Notes: a model not told the origin generated them from the sequence alone. DNA of 64,000 nt from Saprospiraceae bacterium (GCA_016717145.1 JADKGD010000012.1:62001-126000), one strand, 5' to 3'. Positions 44,755 to 55,260 are shown, counted from the stretch's first letter. Numbers and translations are program-made.

Positions 44755-45312
44755 TTATTTTTTCCATTTTATATTACATCCTGCTCCGGGATATTGTTTT
44801 AACAGTGGTCCTTCTTCTCTTAGCAAAAGGTCCAAAGACAACCGCAAATCTTTACCATTCAATGGTTTATCATTTCCAGGTCTGGATTCATCGAGTCTGC
44901 CCCTATAGTATAGTTTTCTATTTTTGTCAAACACAAATATATCCGGTGTGCAAGCTGCTTCATATGCTTTTGCAACCTCCTGACTTTCATCATACAAATA
45001 TGCAAATGGATATTTAAGTACTTTGGCAATCAATCTCATTTTATCAGGATCATCGTCAGGATATTCTGTAACATCGTTACTACTTATGGCTACAAAACCT
45101 ATTCCTTTTGGGAGGTACTCTTTTGCTATCCTAACCAATTCCTCATTTACATGTATGACATATGGACAGTGATTGCACAAAAACATAACAACTGTACCTG
45201 CTGAACCACATATATCCTCATAAGACTTTTTAAGCCCGGTGACTGTATCAGCCAGACTAAATGAAGGTGCTGACGTGCTGAGTTCCACCATTTTTGATTC
45301 TGTTAGCGCCAT
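44755..45312 (-). CDS. Thioredoxin-fold (redoxin) protein with CNHCP site
   Basis: The 185-residue protein has an AhpC/TSA-type fold with Cys46 and Cys49 in FLCNHCPYV and the later TPDIFVFD strand containing the cis-Pro. It has no signal peptide, so it acts in the cytosol. This CNHCPYV group is common in Bacteroidota and is annotated as a thioredoxin-family or alkyl-hydroperoxide-like protein; substrate unknown. Its promoter may be the TATCTTTG at 45330-45337. Confidence 0.8.
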   Translation of the reverse strand: MALTESKMVELSTSAPSFSLADTVTGLKKSYEDICGSAGTVVMFLCNHCPYVIHVNEELVRIAKEYLPKGIGFVAISSNDVTEYPDDDPDKMRLIAKVLKYPFAYLYDESQEVAKAYEAACTPDIFVFDKNRKLYYRGRLDESRPGNDKPLNGKDLRLSLDLLLREEGPLLKQYPGAGCNIKWKK

Positions 45313-45329
45313 TTTTTTTGTATTTAATG

Positions 45330-45362
45330 CAAAGATAAATATATTACTTATGGCAACAGAAA
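45330..45362 (-). promoter_or_regulatory. Probable promoter of the redoxin gene
   Basis: On the minus strand TATCTTTG (45337-45330) is an exact -7 match 18 nt before the ATG at 45312, with TTTC 21 nt upstream (45362-45359). It overlaps the yceI terminator hairpin at its upstream edge, so the two are tightly packed. Confidence 0.4.
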
Positions 45363-45397
45363 AAGCCCTTTAGAAATATATTTCAGAAGGGCTTTTT
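45360..45397 (-). terminator. Rho-independent terminator after yceI
   Basis: An inverted repeat A4-5 GCCCTTT ... AGAAGGGC T4-5 forms a stem of about 10 bp with flanking A- and T-runs on both strands, so it can act bidirectionally. It is 22 bp after the yceI stop on the minus strand. Confidence 0.7.
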
Positions 45398-45418
45398 GTC
45401 TATACGCTGTGATATAAA

Positions 45419-46093
45419 TTATTGCGCAGCAGGTTTATTTGCCGTCAATTTAATTTGCAAAAGAATATTATCTTCTATAAATTTGTCAGCCAGATTGTCA
45501 AAAAATGATTTTGACCCATATTTTATTCCCCATTCCGTCCTGTTGATAGGAAATAAATTTGTACTTACACTCACTTTCTCATCATTTATTAAAATGGTAG
45601 CTGGAAAATTTATTGACTTTGTAATATCCAGTAATGTAAGATTTCCTGTTACGGTTGAATTTGCATTTGTTTGATCTGTGGTACTTACCACGCTGGTTAT
45701 GTCAAATTTTGCAGAAGGGTATTTTGTTACATTAAAAAAATCAGCTGCGCCTTCTGTGGCAGTACCTTTAAGGTGCTCTTCCAAACTGGCTTTGTCTTCT
45801 CCTTCAAGATCAGTTACCGTGATGCTGTTCATATCGATATTAATGCTTCCTCCCGTAATTTTACCTTCTGCCACAAAGACATCACCACTATTGATATTGA
45901 TAGTACCGGAATGTTTTCCTCCTGGTTTAGAACCCTCCCACAATATTTTTGTGTTTGAAGCATCTGCAATAAATTTAGTGCCTTGAGCCTCTGAAACAGC
46001 AGCAAGTTCAGATGCACTATCAGTACCTTTTTCTTTACATGAAGACAAGGAAAGAAATAATAAAAATAAAAAAGACAATTTAAAATGATTCAT
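45419..46093 (-). CDS. YceI-family lipoprotein
   Basis: The 224-residue product has a lipoprotein signal peptide (LSSC, Cys19), then a short linker and a YceI lipocalin-like beta-barrel. That barrel begins with 'ILWEGSKPGGKHSGTIN', contains the family segment 'DFFNVTKYPSAKFDITSV' and ends with 'SKSFFDNLADKF'. YceI proteins bind isoprenoid lipids; here lipidation anchors it to a membrane. It is followed by a strong terminator and preceded by a poorly defined promoter. Confidence 0.85.
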   Translation of the reverse strand: MNHFKLSFLFLLFLSLSSCKEKGTDSASELAAVSEAQGTKFIADASNTKILWEGSKPGGKHSGTININSGDVFVAEGKITGGSINIDMNSITVTDLEGEDKASLEEHLKGTATEGAADFFNVTKYPSAKFDITSVVSTTDQTNANSTVTGNLTLLDITKSINFPATILINDEKVSVSTNLFPINRTEWGIKYGSKSFFDNLADKFIEDNILLQIKLTANKPAAQ

Positions 46094-46223
46094 AATGATA
46101 AAAATTTTAAGGTAAATAATTTGTTAAAACATTCATTATTTAGTAATAATATGTTGGTTTTCGTAAAGTAACTATCAAATATTATAAATTGTTTCGCTAA
46201 TAATAAGAATACGAAACAATAAT

Positions 46224-47120
46224 TTATTTATTAAGTTTGGAGTTAGATATAATAAAATCTTTTACATCTTGAATGCTATTAAGAATTCGTACATTCTGAG
46301 GTAACTCGAGTTTTTGAGTTGCTGTTTGAAAACCTGAAATCAAGATTTTTGTATCTTTTGCGTTTTTGGCCAACTCGTTTATATATGCTTGTAAAGGCGT
46401 TTCTGAACTATCGTTAAATATAGTAAAAATATACTTTGCCATAAATATATTTTTGACTTCAAGTACGTCAACTAATGAGACGCCAATACCAAGATTAATC
46501 ACTTTAGCATTATAGCTCACCAGAATGTAATGAAGGAAAAGCAAACTTAATTCATGTGTTTCATTTTCGGGAAGATATACAATACATCTCAAATTCTGAT
46601 TTGGATCGTCCTTATTGCTAATTCTGTCAATTTCAACAATTATTTTACGTCTTATGATATTGATGACAAAATTTTCATGCACGGATTTAATCGACCCGGC
46701 TATCCACATCACACTAAGTTTTTCCAAAAGTGGATATACTATGTTGCTAATGGTCAATTCGAAGCCTTTGGAATGAATCTGATGCTCTAAAATTAAATTA
46801 AATTTAACTTCATCAAGTTCAAACATTGACATCATCAATGAATCCAATTGGTCTTCAAATACTGATCCAACTTCTGTCAATTCACCAACTTTCTGGCATA
46901 TTTCTTCCATTGACATTGTTGCTATCTTAGATATTTTGAACCCCTTCCGATTTAGTAAGGTAATATTCAAAATTTTTTGAAGATCATTATCCTCGTAATA
47001 TCTGATATTGGTATCAGTCCTGTTAGGTTGTATAATACCATATCGTTTCTCCCAAATGCGAAGTGTGTGGGCTTTGACACCCGATAAACACTCAAGATCT
47101 TTTATTGAATAAGCAACCAT
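46224..47120 (-). CDS. MerR-type regulator with B12-binding-like domain
   Basis: The 298-residue protein has an N-terminal MerR helix-turn-helix (about 1-72; 'SIKDLECLSGVKAHTLRIWEKRYGI') and a C-terminal half like the cobalamin-binding domain of CarH/LitR. The Trp in MWIAG and the axial His in ETHELS are present, but the usual E-H-F turn reads H-E-N-F, and DxHxxG reads E-T-H-E-L-S, so cobalamin or light response may be altered or lost. It acts as a DNA-binding regulator; target unknown. It is isolated, near no carotenoid genes. Confidence 0.78.
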   Translation of the reverse strand: MVAYSIKDLECLSGVKAHTLRIWEKRYGIIQPNRTDTNIRYYEDNDLQKILNITLLNRKGFKISKIATMSMEEICQKVGELTEVGSVFEDQLDSLMMSMFELDEVKFNLILEHQIHSKGFELTISNIVYPLLEKLSVMWIAGSIKSVHENFVINIIRRKIIVEIDRISNKDDPNQNLRCIVYLPENETHELSLLFLHYILVSYNAKVINLGIGVSLVDVLEVKNIFMAKYIFTIFNDSSETPLQAYINELAKNAKDTKILISGFQTATQKLELPQNVRILNSIQDVKDFIISNSKLNK

Positions 47121-47259
47121 CTAACGTGATATAAATTAATATCGAATTCCGAACTAAGACGCTTTAGAACAAAGATTTTTAATTAAAGTTTAAATAAATT
47201 CTTAAGATAATAAAGTTAAAATTTTGTATTTTTGATCGTTTATATGTAATAACGTGGCT

Positions 47260-47985
47260 ATGTATTTTGATTTTAAAGTTTTAGTATTTATTTTTCTTTG
47301 GTTGTTATTGCCAAAATGCAGCTTTTCCCAAAGTTTTTGGTTTGGCGCAAAAGCTGGCGCTGCGATGAATTTTCAAAGCTGGGGCGACGGTAGCAATGGA
47401 GGAAGTATAAACAGAAACCCTCTTTTTAATATCAATGGAGATTTAATTCTGGAGTCTTATGACGAATTTAAAAAAGGCGCTTTATATGTACAGTTAGGTT
47501 TTCATACCAGAGGCAGTTCAGTTAGATTTAACAGTTTTAATAATGTATTTTCAACCCAACAAGGATTCAAATTTAAAAATATTGTTTTGGAAGCAGGTGC
47601 AAAAAAAGCATTTAATTTAGACAAAGAGTTTACAACGTATTTTATATTGGGAATAAGGGGAGAGTATACTGTGGGCACCAATCTTGACGATTATTTGACT
47701 TTTGGCAGTCTTTATTACCCTGTCAATGATTATGTAAAAAAAATAAATTATGGCGTCACCCTGGGCGGAGGTTTTGAAACATATTTATCTGAAATGAGCA
47801 ATGTTTTTATTGAATTTTCTATGCAGCCCGACATATCTCTTCAATACCAGCAACCACCATTAAATAATGTCATCGAACCTTTTACCGGACAGGTAGTAAA
47901 CCTTGGCTTGCGTCAAGTCAGAAACCTTTCTTTAGAATTGAAGGTTGGTGCGCGTTTTCTCAGAAAAGTAGAATTTATAGATTAA
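47260..47985 (+). CDS. Outer-membrane beta-barrel protein
   Basis: The ATG at 47260 (241 residues) is chosen over a GTG at 47254. It has a signal peptide (about 1-24) and then alternating strands typical of the PorT-like/OmpA-barrel group, with FWFGAKAGAAMNF at the start and a closing strand VGARFLRKVEF. Role unknown. A -7-like TATTTTTG lies at 47227-47234. It is followed after 17 bp by the T9SS protein gene, suggesting a shared transcript. Confidence 0.65.
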   Translation: MYFDFKVLVFIFLWLLLPKCSFSQSFWFGAKAGAAMNFQSWGDGSNGGSINRNPLFNINGDLILESYDEFKKGALYVQLGFHTRGSSVRFNSFNNVFSTQQGFKFKNIVLEAGAKKAFNLDKEFTTYFILGIRGEYTVGTNLDDYLTFGSLYYPVNDYVKKINYGVTLGGGFETYLSEMSNVFIEFSMQPDISLQYQQPPLNNVIEPFTGQVVNLGLRQVRNLSLELKVGARFLRKVEFID

Positions 47986-48002
47986 ATTAAAATTTAAACA
48001 TT

Positions 48003-49139
48003 ATGCGCATTATTTATTCCTTATTAATGATTTTATTGTTTAATAACGATTTTTCTGCACAAATCACAGTGACTAATGCCACTTTCCCCATAAAAGGGGA
48101 TACGCTTAAAACTGTAATAACTTCAAATATTTCAGCTCCTTTAATCATAGGCGATGTAGGAGGGCCTCAAACCTGGAATTTCAGCATGTTAAACACAGGC
48201 AGCCGTATTACCCAATTATGTCTTGACCCTAAAGATGGAGCAGAATTTGCCTCCTTTCCTTCGGCAACCTTAATGATACAAACTGACGGACAGATTCAAT
48301 ATATTAATGCTACCCCAACCAAAATGGAAGTTTTAGGTTTAGGTGGAGACAACGGCTTTATTCCTACACAAGTTGCAGTTAAATACACGGACAAACCGGC
48401 ATTTAGAGTTGCTCCCCTGAAATTTATCGGGTCATACAATTCAAATGCTAAATTTAATCTTGATCTGGGCACTGAAATCATACCTGACACAATATTAAGC
48501 TCGCTTCCATTAAAACCTGATAGCATCAGGATACAGTTTGTCAGTGCCTCAAATAACTTAATGGACGCATTTGGAAAACTCACGATGCAAAACAAAACTT
48601 ATGATGTCCTCAGAGAAAAGTCTGAAACTACAACCGAAGTTAAGTTTTTCGCAAAACTGCCTTTTGGTTGGTTTGATGTTGGTTCAATAATAGGGGGTTC
48701 TCTGCCTGGCGGTCTTGGAAACTTCCTGGGAAAGGACACAACCATAACCTATAACTTCTATTCGAATGTAAAAAAAGAAATTTTGGTCTCCGCTGATTAT
48801 AATACTGCAAATGAGTTCCAAAGTGTAACTTTTGCAGATTTGGGTGGTGTCGTTAGCTCATCAAATGAATTGCCTTCCATAGGCCAATCATATCTTGAAG
48901 TATTTCCGAATCCTGCAACTGATATTATTGCTTTTAAAACCGATAACCTGACCACAGGAAAATACTTTATTACGCTTTCTGACATGAGCGGACGAGTCGT
49001 TTATTTTGAAAATTCACATATTACTAAGGACGAAGTAAAAAATATTAAAACCGCAAATTTCGCTCCGGGACAATATATTCTGATGATCAGAGATCAATTT
49101 AACCATACCAATGTAGCGGTCAAAGTCATTATTTTGTAA
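48003..49139 (+). CDS. T9SS-exported protein of unknown function
   Basis: The 378-residue product has a signal peptide (about 1-20), a passenger rich in Thr, Ser and Asn with beta-like strands (about 21-290), and a T9SS type A sorting domain (about 300-378) starting at VFPNPATDI and ending in AVKVIIL. The passenger has no motif I recognise. It shares its stop with the start of the SDR gene (TAATG). The sorting domain shows it is exported through the type IX machine to the surface or medium. Confidence 0.75.
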   Translation: MRIIYSLLMILLFNNDFSAQITVTNATFPIKGDTLKTVITSNISAPLIIGDVGGPQTWNFSMLNTGSRITQLCLDPKDGAEFASFPSATLMIQTDGQIQYINATPTKMEVLGLGGDNGFIPTQVAVKYTDKPAFRVAPLKFIGSYNSNAKFNLDLGTEIIPDTILSSLPLKPDSIRIQFVSASNNLMDAFGKLTMQNKTYDVLREKSETTTEVKFFAKLPFGWFDVGSIIGGSLPGGLGNFLGKDTTITYNFYSNVKKEILVSADYNTANEFQSVTFADLGGVVSSSNELPSIGQSYLEVFPNPATDIIAFKTDNLTTGKYFITLSDMSGRVVYFENSHITKDEVKNIKTANFAPGQYILMIRDQFNHTNVAVKVIIL

Positions 49140-49918
49140 TGTCCGGAGATCGAATAAAAAAAGGTTTTGATCTGACAGGTAAAGTAGCTATTGTCACAGG
49201 AGCAAGCAGGGGAATAGGCGAAAGTATAGCCAGAGGTTTGGCAGAATTTGGGGCAAAAGTTGTTATCACAAGCAGAAGTCAGGAGAGTATTGATGCAATA
49301 GCAGAAAATTTTTATAAAGACGGCTTTGATGTACACCCGGTTGCATGCCATGTAGGTGATGAATCTAATTTACATCAACTGGTTGAAAATGCTATTCAAA
49401 AATATGGAGGCATCGATATTCTGATCAATAACGCTGCTACAAATCCGGTTTATTCTCCAATAGAAGAAATGAGTGGCGAATTATTTGACAAAATGATGAA
49501 TATAAATGTAAAGGCTGCTTTTACTTTATCCAATCTTTGTCTCAAAAGCATGCAAATACGCAGTGGTGGCTCAATAGTGCACATAAGCTCTGTCGAAGGA
49601 TTTAAGCCGAGTGCTGGATTAAGTCTCTATAGTGTAAACAAAGCAGCTTTAATTATGCTGGCCAAAGCTCAGGCAAAAGAATGGGGCCGCTACAATGTTC
49701 GTTCCAATGTCATCTGCCCCGGTCTGGTCAAAACAAAATTTAGTTCTGCATTGTGGAAAAACCAGAAAGTCCTTGATCACTGGAACGAAAATATACCTTT
49801 AAACCGTATGGCAAATCCCGATGAAATGGCAGGTCTTGCGGTCTTTTTGGCATCCGGGGCATCCAGTTATTGCACAGGTACCACTTTTACCGCTGACGGT
49901 GGTTATTTGATTTCCTAG
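49139..49918 (+). CDS. Short-chain dehydrogenase/reductase
   Basis: The 259-residue classical SDR has the cofactor motif TGASRGIG (20-27), NNAA (97-100), and the catalytic Ser150/151, Tyr164 and Lys168 (SxxxxxxxxxYSVNK). The C-terminal 'ASSYCTGTTFTADGGY' is typical. It resembles FabG or glucose-1-dehydrogenase-like reductases, but the substrate cannot be fixed. Overlap with the T9SS gene suggests coupling, although their roles look unrelated. Confidence 0.85.
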   Translation: MSGDRIKKGFDLTGKVAIVTGASRGIGESIARGLAEFGAKVVITSRSQESIDAIAENFYKDGFDVHPVACHVGDESNLHQLVENAIQKYGGIDILINNAATNPVYSPIEEMSGELFDKMMNINVKAAFTLSNLCLKSMQIRSGGSIVHISSVEGFKPSAGLSLYSVNKAALIMLAKAQAKEWGRYNVRSNVICPGLVKTKFSSALWKNQKVLDHWNENIPLNRMANPDEMAGLAVFLASGASSYCTGTTFTADGGYLIS

Positions 49919-49937
49919 ATATTTGTTGTTTTTTTGG

Positions 49938-50612
49938 TTATTTCGTAAAAAAGTCTTTAATGTCCACAGCATTTCGGTATTGAACAATTTTTCCTTCTTT
50001 TTCCAACTTTTTCATTAGCCTGGAAATAACAACCCTTGAGGAATTCAAATCATTTGCAATTTGTAAATGCGTAATGTGTAGCTTTGATTCTTTATCTACA
50101 AAAACACGATTTTTCAAATATTTATACAATCTTTCTTCCATATTATTAAAAGCGAGATTGTCAATCGCTTCAAGCATTTCATTCATTCTAATATTGTAGC
50201 TTTCTAACACAAAACTCCGCCAGCTTTTAAATTTCACCATCCACTCATCCATTTTTTGAATAGGAATAAATAATATTTCAGTATCACTTTCCGAAATAGC
50301 ACTTATAATACTTTTTGTAGGTTTTGTACAACAATTCATGGTTATCGCACAGGTATCGCCTGTCTCGAGATAGTAGAGTAGCAATTCTTCTCCTTCTTTG
50401 TTTTCAGTTATAATTTTTATGGATCCTGACAAAACTAAAGGCATGTGTGTTAGTAACTCTCCCATATGGATGATATGTTGACCCTCCCCAAACTTCTTTA
50501 AAATGCTTGACGCACATAACTCGCTAATTAATTCAGTTTCAAAAATGTATTGAAATTTACTTGTAAGCTTTTCAAAACAAATTGAGGTATTCCATTGAAA
50601 ATTAGCCACCAT
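49938..50612 (-). CDS. Crp/Fnr-family transcription regulator
   Basis: The 224-residue protein has a cNMP-binding-like barrel (about 20-130; LPLVLSGSIKIITEN, with a CAITMNCCTKPTKS segment) and a C-terminal winged helix (about 150-215; ITHLQIANDLNSSRVVISRLMKKLEKEGKI). Two adjacent Cys in the CC motif could sense redox state or metal, but they are not the four-Cys pattern of Fnr. It is directly downstream (6 bp) of the MsbA-like gene and shares its promoter at 52401-52431. Confidence 0.8.
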   Translation of the reverse strand: MVANFQWNTSICFEKLTSKFQYIFETELISELCASSILKKFGEGQHIIHMGELLTHMPLVLSGSIKIITENKEGEELLLYYLETGDTCAITMNCCTKPTKSIISAISESDTEILFIPIQKMDEWMVKFKSWRSFVLESYNIRMNEMLEAIDNLAFNNMEERLYKYLKNRVFVDKESKLHITHLQIANDLNSSRVVISRLMKKLEKEGKIVQYRNAVDIKDFFTK

Positions 50613-50618
50613 AAAAAT

Positions 50619-52376
50619 TTATTGTGAGGTTAGTTCAGCAAATTGCATATCATATAATAACCTGTAATGTCCATCAGGTCTATTCAACAAATCCTCATGA
50701 TTACCACTTTCAAGGATATGACCATTGGATAATACCAATATATTTTGGGCATGTTTAATAGTAGACAATCTGTGAGCTATAATGATAGATGTCCTACGTT
50801 TTATTAATTTTTCTATTGCATACTGTATAACTGTCTCGCTTTCTGTATCAATTGACGAGGTTGCCTCGTCAAGAATCAATATGTCAGGATCAAAAACCAG
50901 TGCTCTTACAAACGAAATTAATTGACGTTGTCCGACGGAAAGGTTACTACCGCGTTCTGAAACCAAATAATGGTATCCTCCGGGTAGTCGTTCAATAAAT
51001 TCATGAGCCCCAATATTTTTTGCCGCTTCAATAACTTTTTCATATGAAATAGCTTCATCTCGCAGACTTATATTTTCCAAAACGGTGCCCTCAAATAAAA
51101 ATACATCTTGCAGAACTATAGCAATCCTATCACGCAGGGCCTTTAAATCGTATGATTTAATATCGATATCATCTATCAATATTTGTCCTTTCTGGATTTC
51201 ATAAAATCGGTTAAGTATATTTATAATCGTTGATTTTCCTGATCCGGTACTTCCCACCAAAGCTAATGTTTGGCCAGGTCTTACAGAAAAACTAATATTT
51301 TTTAAAACATAATTAACGTCATCATATGCAAATGACACATCATTAAAATCAATTTTACCTTTTAGTTTGCCGACTACATTTGTTCCATTACTTTCAATAT
51401 AATTTGTATTATCAAGAATTTTAAAAACACGTTCTGAAGCGACCAATCCCATCTGTAAGGTATTGAATTTATCCGCCAAAAAACGAATAGGCCTGAAAAG
51501 CAAGTTTAAATACAAAGGAAATGCTACCAATGCACCAAAACTAACTTTGTCCTGAATATAACCCTTCGCTCCAAGCCAAATCATAAGCGCGAGTGAAACT
51601 GCTGAAACCAACTCTACAACAGGAAAAAATACGGCATAATAAAAAACAGAGTCCAGATTTGCGCTTGTATACGAATGGTTAATTTTTTTAAAAGCTTCTG
51701 CCTCCTGTTTTTCCGCATTAAATATCTGAACGATTTTCATCCCTGTTATGCGTTCTTGCAAGAAGGCGTTCATATTGGCAATCTGAGTTCGTACTTTTTG
51801 GTATGATACCTTTACTTTTTCTTTAAAAACATAGGTTGCAAGCATCATAAATGGCATGGTAATAAAAACGATCGCTGTCAATCTCCAACTAGTGTACAAC
51901 ATGATACCTATTACAGCTAAAAGGGTGATAAAGTCAGCAAGTATTGTTATCACACCTTGTGCAAATACATTGTTGATTGCTTCAATGTCATTAATAGTTC
52001 TTGTGGTCGAGGTGCCGATAGGTGTCTTGTCAAAATATCTTAATTGCAGATTGGTAATGTGTTTAAATACTTTTACCCTCATGTCCTTTATAACAGACTG
52101 GCCGAGTTCAGCAGATATATATATAAAGTAGTATTTCATCACCACATTAATGATAAGCACCGTTACAAATAATCCTGCCATCAATAACATGCCTTCTTTT
52201 TGTCCTTTTATAATATTGTTATCAACTATTTGTTGAACTATGAATGGCTGGGCTATAGAAAATGGTGTAATTATTATAGCAAGAAAGATGGACTGTACAA
52301 AAAGTGAATTGAAGGGTTTTGCAGTGGCAATAACTCTGCGAAGAAGTGTCCAATCCGTACCTTTTTTCTGCTCCAT
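50619..52376 (-). CDS. ABC transporter with fused permease and ATPase, MsbA-like
   Basis: The 585-residue half-transporter has six membrane helices (about 1-320) and an ATPase domain with Walker A GSTGSGKST (375-383), signature LSVGQRQ, Walker B LILDEATSS and the H-loop IIAHRLSTI. Exporters of this type move lipid A precursors, lipids or drugs. It is a candidate for lipid/peptide export, but MsbA identity is not proven. It is the first gene of a two-gene unit with the Crp-type regulator. The ATG at 52376 is preceded by a very good promoter. Confidence 0.85.
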   Translation of the reverse strand: MEQKKGTDWTLLRRVIATAKPFNSLFVQSIFLAIIITPFSIAQPFIVQQIVDNNIIKGQKEGMLLMAGLFVTVLIINVVMKYYFIYISAELGQSVIKDMRVKVFKHITNLQLRYFDKTPIGTSTTRTINDIEAINNVFAQGVITILADFITLLAVIGIMLYTSWRLTAIVFITMPFMMLATYVFKEKVKVSYQKVRTQIANMNAFLQERITGMKIVQIFNAEKQEAEAFKKINHSYTSANLDSVFYYAVFFPVVELVSAVSLALMIWLGAKGYIQDKVSFGALVAFPLYLNLLFRPIRFLADKFNTLQMGLVASERVFKILDNTNYIESNGTNVVGKLKGKIDFNDVSFAYDDVNYVLKNISFSVRPGQTLALVGSTGSGKSTIINILNRFYEIQKGQILIDDIDIKSYDLKALRDRIAIVLQDVFLFEGTVLENISLRDEAISYEKVIEAAKNIGAHEFIERLPGGYHYLVSERGSNLSVGQRQLISFVRALVFDPDILILDEATSSIDTESETVIQYAIEKLIKRRTSIIIAHRLSTIKHAQNILVLSNGHILESGNHEDLLNRPDGHYRLLYDMQFAELTSQ

Positions 52377-52400
52377 TTAATAACGTAAATGTTTATTATT

Positions 52401-52431
52401 CAAATATAACCGAACATCCTATCTGCTCAAA
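52401..52431 (-). promoter_or_regulatory. Strong Bacteroidota promoter for the MsbA-like/Crp unit
   Basis: On the minus strand TTTG (52431-52428), a 19-nt spacer and TATATTTG (52408-52401) match the -33/-7 consensus fully. The ATG follows 24 nt later at 52376. The site overlaps the last codons of carB (stop at 52419). Confidence 0.6.
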
Positions 52432-55233
52432 AACATAGATCTACGACTGTCCAGATTTCTGAAATACGGATCATACAGATCTTTTATGTAATAGATCATT
52501 TCACCAGTTGATTTCATTTCAGGACCAAGGTTTTTGTCAACATTGGGAAACTTATCAAAAGAGAATACAGGTACTTTTATTGCATAACCTGTCAGATTCT
52601 TTATAATATCAAAGTCCTTTAATTTGTGTGTTCCCAACATGACTTGTGTGGCAATTTTTAAATATGGCACCTGGTAAGCTTTGGCAATAAAAGGTGTGGT
52701 ACGCGAAGCACGTGGATTAGCTTCAATGACATATACATCATCATTTTTAATAGCAAATTGTATATTGATCAACCCTTTGATATTGAGTGCCACAGCCAGT
52801 TTATTTGCATATTCTACCATTTGGCCTACAGCAGCAGGACTTAAAGAGTAAGTAGGTAATACTGCTGAACTGTCACCCGAATGAATACCTGCAGGTTCAA
52901 TATGTTCCATAATACCCATAATGTGCAATTCATCTCCATCATATATGGCATCTATCTCAGCTTCTTTGGCTCTATCAAGAAATTGATCGATTAGGACTTT
53001 ATGGTCAGGAAGGTGTTTGAATATACTTAATACATGGTTTTCCAGTTCTTTATCATTGATGACAATCCGCATTCTCTGACCACCTATAACGTAAGATGGG
53101 CGTACCAATACCGGATAGCCAACCCTTTTCGCTACTTCTATGGCTTCATCCACATCGCGTGCCACGCCATACTCAGGGTATGGTATTTCAAGATGTTTGA
53201 GCAAATCTGAAAATCTCCCTCTATCTTCAGCAAGATCTAGACTATTAAAGTCAGTGCCAATTATTTTGATACCCTTTTTGTGAAATTTTTCAGCCAGTTT
53301 GAGCGCCGTTTGACCACCGAGTTGGACAATAACACCTTCGGGCTTTTCAAGATCAATAATCTCCTCTATATGTTCCCAGAAAATGGGTTCGAAATATAAT
53401 TTGTCGGCAACGTCAAAATCTGTAGATACAGTCTCAGGATTACAGTTGATCATTATAGCTTCAAAGCCAGCTTCTTTAATAGCAAGTAAACCATGCACAC
53501 AACAATAATCAAACTCAATACCCTGGCCTATTCTATTTGGCCCTGAACCTAAAACAATGATTTTTTTTCTGTCAGAAGGGATACTTTCATTTTCTGTGTC
53601 AAAAGTTGAATAGAAGTACGGTGTCTTTGCTTCAAATTCGGCAGCACAGGTATCTACCATTTTGAACGTACGAATGATGCCTAGTTTTTTTCTTTGTTTG
53701 GTAACTTCGTCTTCTTTGATGCGCAATACCCAAGCTATTTGAGCATCTGAATAACCTACCGACTTTAATTCTTTGAAAAAATCGACCGGAATATCCTGAG
53801 CAACATTATATCGCATGAGCTTCTCTTCATATTTGACCAGTCGCTTGATTTGTTTAATATACCACGGATCAATTTTAGTTAATTTATGAACAGATTTCTC
53901 CGGAACGCCTAATCTCAGCGCATCTTTGACACGATATATTCTATCATCACTAACTTTTTCCAATCGCTCCAGAATGTCTTCCGTTTGGATCCATTCTTTC
54001 ATATCTGCTCCCAATCCTGCCCGATTGTTCTCCTGGCTTTGACAAGCTTTTGCATTGCTTCGAGAAAATTCCTGCCTATAGCCATGACTTCTCCAACAGA
54101 CTTCATCTGAAGACCAAGCGTAGTATCAGCTCCGTAAAATTTATCAAAATTCCATCTGGGCATTTTTACAATAACGTAATCCAATGCCGGTTCAAAATAT
54201 GCAGAAGTGGTTTTAGTTATTTGATTTTTTAATTCGTTCAGATTATAACCTATGGCCAGCTTTGCGGCAATTTTTGCAATAGGGTAGCCAGTTGCTTTAC
54301 TCGCCAAAGCTGAAGATCTCGATACCCTTGGATTTATTTCTACAGCAATTAAATCTTCATTTTCAGGATTTAGGGCAAACTGTACGTTGCACCCACCGGA
54401 AAAATTACCTAATGATCTCATCATTGTAATGGCATCATCTCTCATATGCTGAAAAGCAGTATCAGAAAGTGTCATTGCTGGTGCTACAGTAATGCTATCT
54501 CCTGTATGGATACCCATGGGGTCGAGGTTCTCTACTGTACAAATGATAACAACATTGTCATTATTATCTCTTAATAATTCAAGCTCATATTCCTTCCACC
54601 CTATAACTGCTTTTTCCACTAATACTTCGTGAGAAGGCGATGCTTCAAGACCTCGTCTAAGTGCTTCGTCAAAGTCTGCTTCTTTCATCACGAAGCCACC
54701 TCCTGTGCCCCCTAGTGTATAAGATGGACGTATGACAAGAGGAAAACCTATTTGTTGCGCAGCTTCTTTACCTTCCAAAAAGAATTTGCAATAAATGAAT
54801 CTGCTACCTTCATACCCAGGCCGATGACATGCTGTTTGAATGCTTCCCTATTTTCTGTAAGCTCTATGGCATGCACATCCACACCTATCATTTTGACCCC
54901 ATATCTAGCCCAAATACCCATATTTTCAGCCTCTATAGCTAAGTTAAGTGCGGTTTGCCCTCCCATAGTAGGCAGTACAGCATCTATCTTTTGTTCTTCA
55001 AGAATCTTTACGATGCTGTCTACAGTCAAAGGCCAGAGATAAATATGATCGGCCGTCACATTATCAGTCATAATGGTCGCTGGATTGGAATTTATGAGAG
55101 AAACAATAATTCCTTCTTCTCGTAATGATTTTGCAGCTTGAGTTCCTGAATAGTCAAATTCACAAGCTTGTCCGATGATAATAGGTCCACTTCCTATGAT
55201 TAGGACGGATTTGATTGAGGTATCTCTAGGCAT
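52419..55233 (-). pseudogene. carB: Carbamoyl-phosphate synthase large subunit, two frameshifts
   Basis: The start at 55233 matches the family start MPRDTSIKSVLIIGSGPI. The three open stretches (55233-54748, 54778-53999, 54014-52419) are CarB in the correct order: first ATP-grasp half with GGQTALN, GGTGGGF and ISRSSALASKATG, then the second half with NRIGQG, GGQTALKLA and ASRTTPF. The frame breaks at an A5/T5 run (54777-54781) and an A4/T4 run (54048-54051). In each case adding one base joins the protein smoothly (ANSFLEGKEAA and MQKACQSQE). Restored length is 938 residues, shorter than the usual roughly 1070 because the C-terminal domain is reduced. CarB makes carbamoyl phosphate for arginine and pyrimidines. 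As drawn it would not be functional. Confidence 0.88.
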
Positions 55234-55260
55234 AAATTTGGAAATATTCTGATCGGGACA

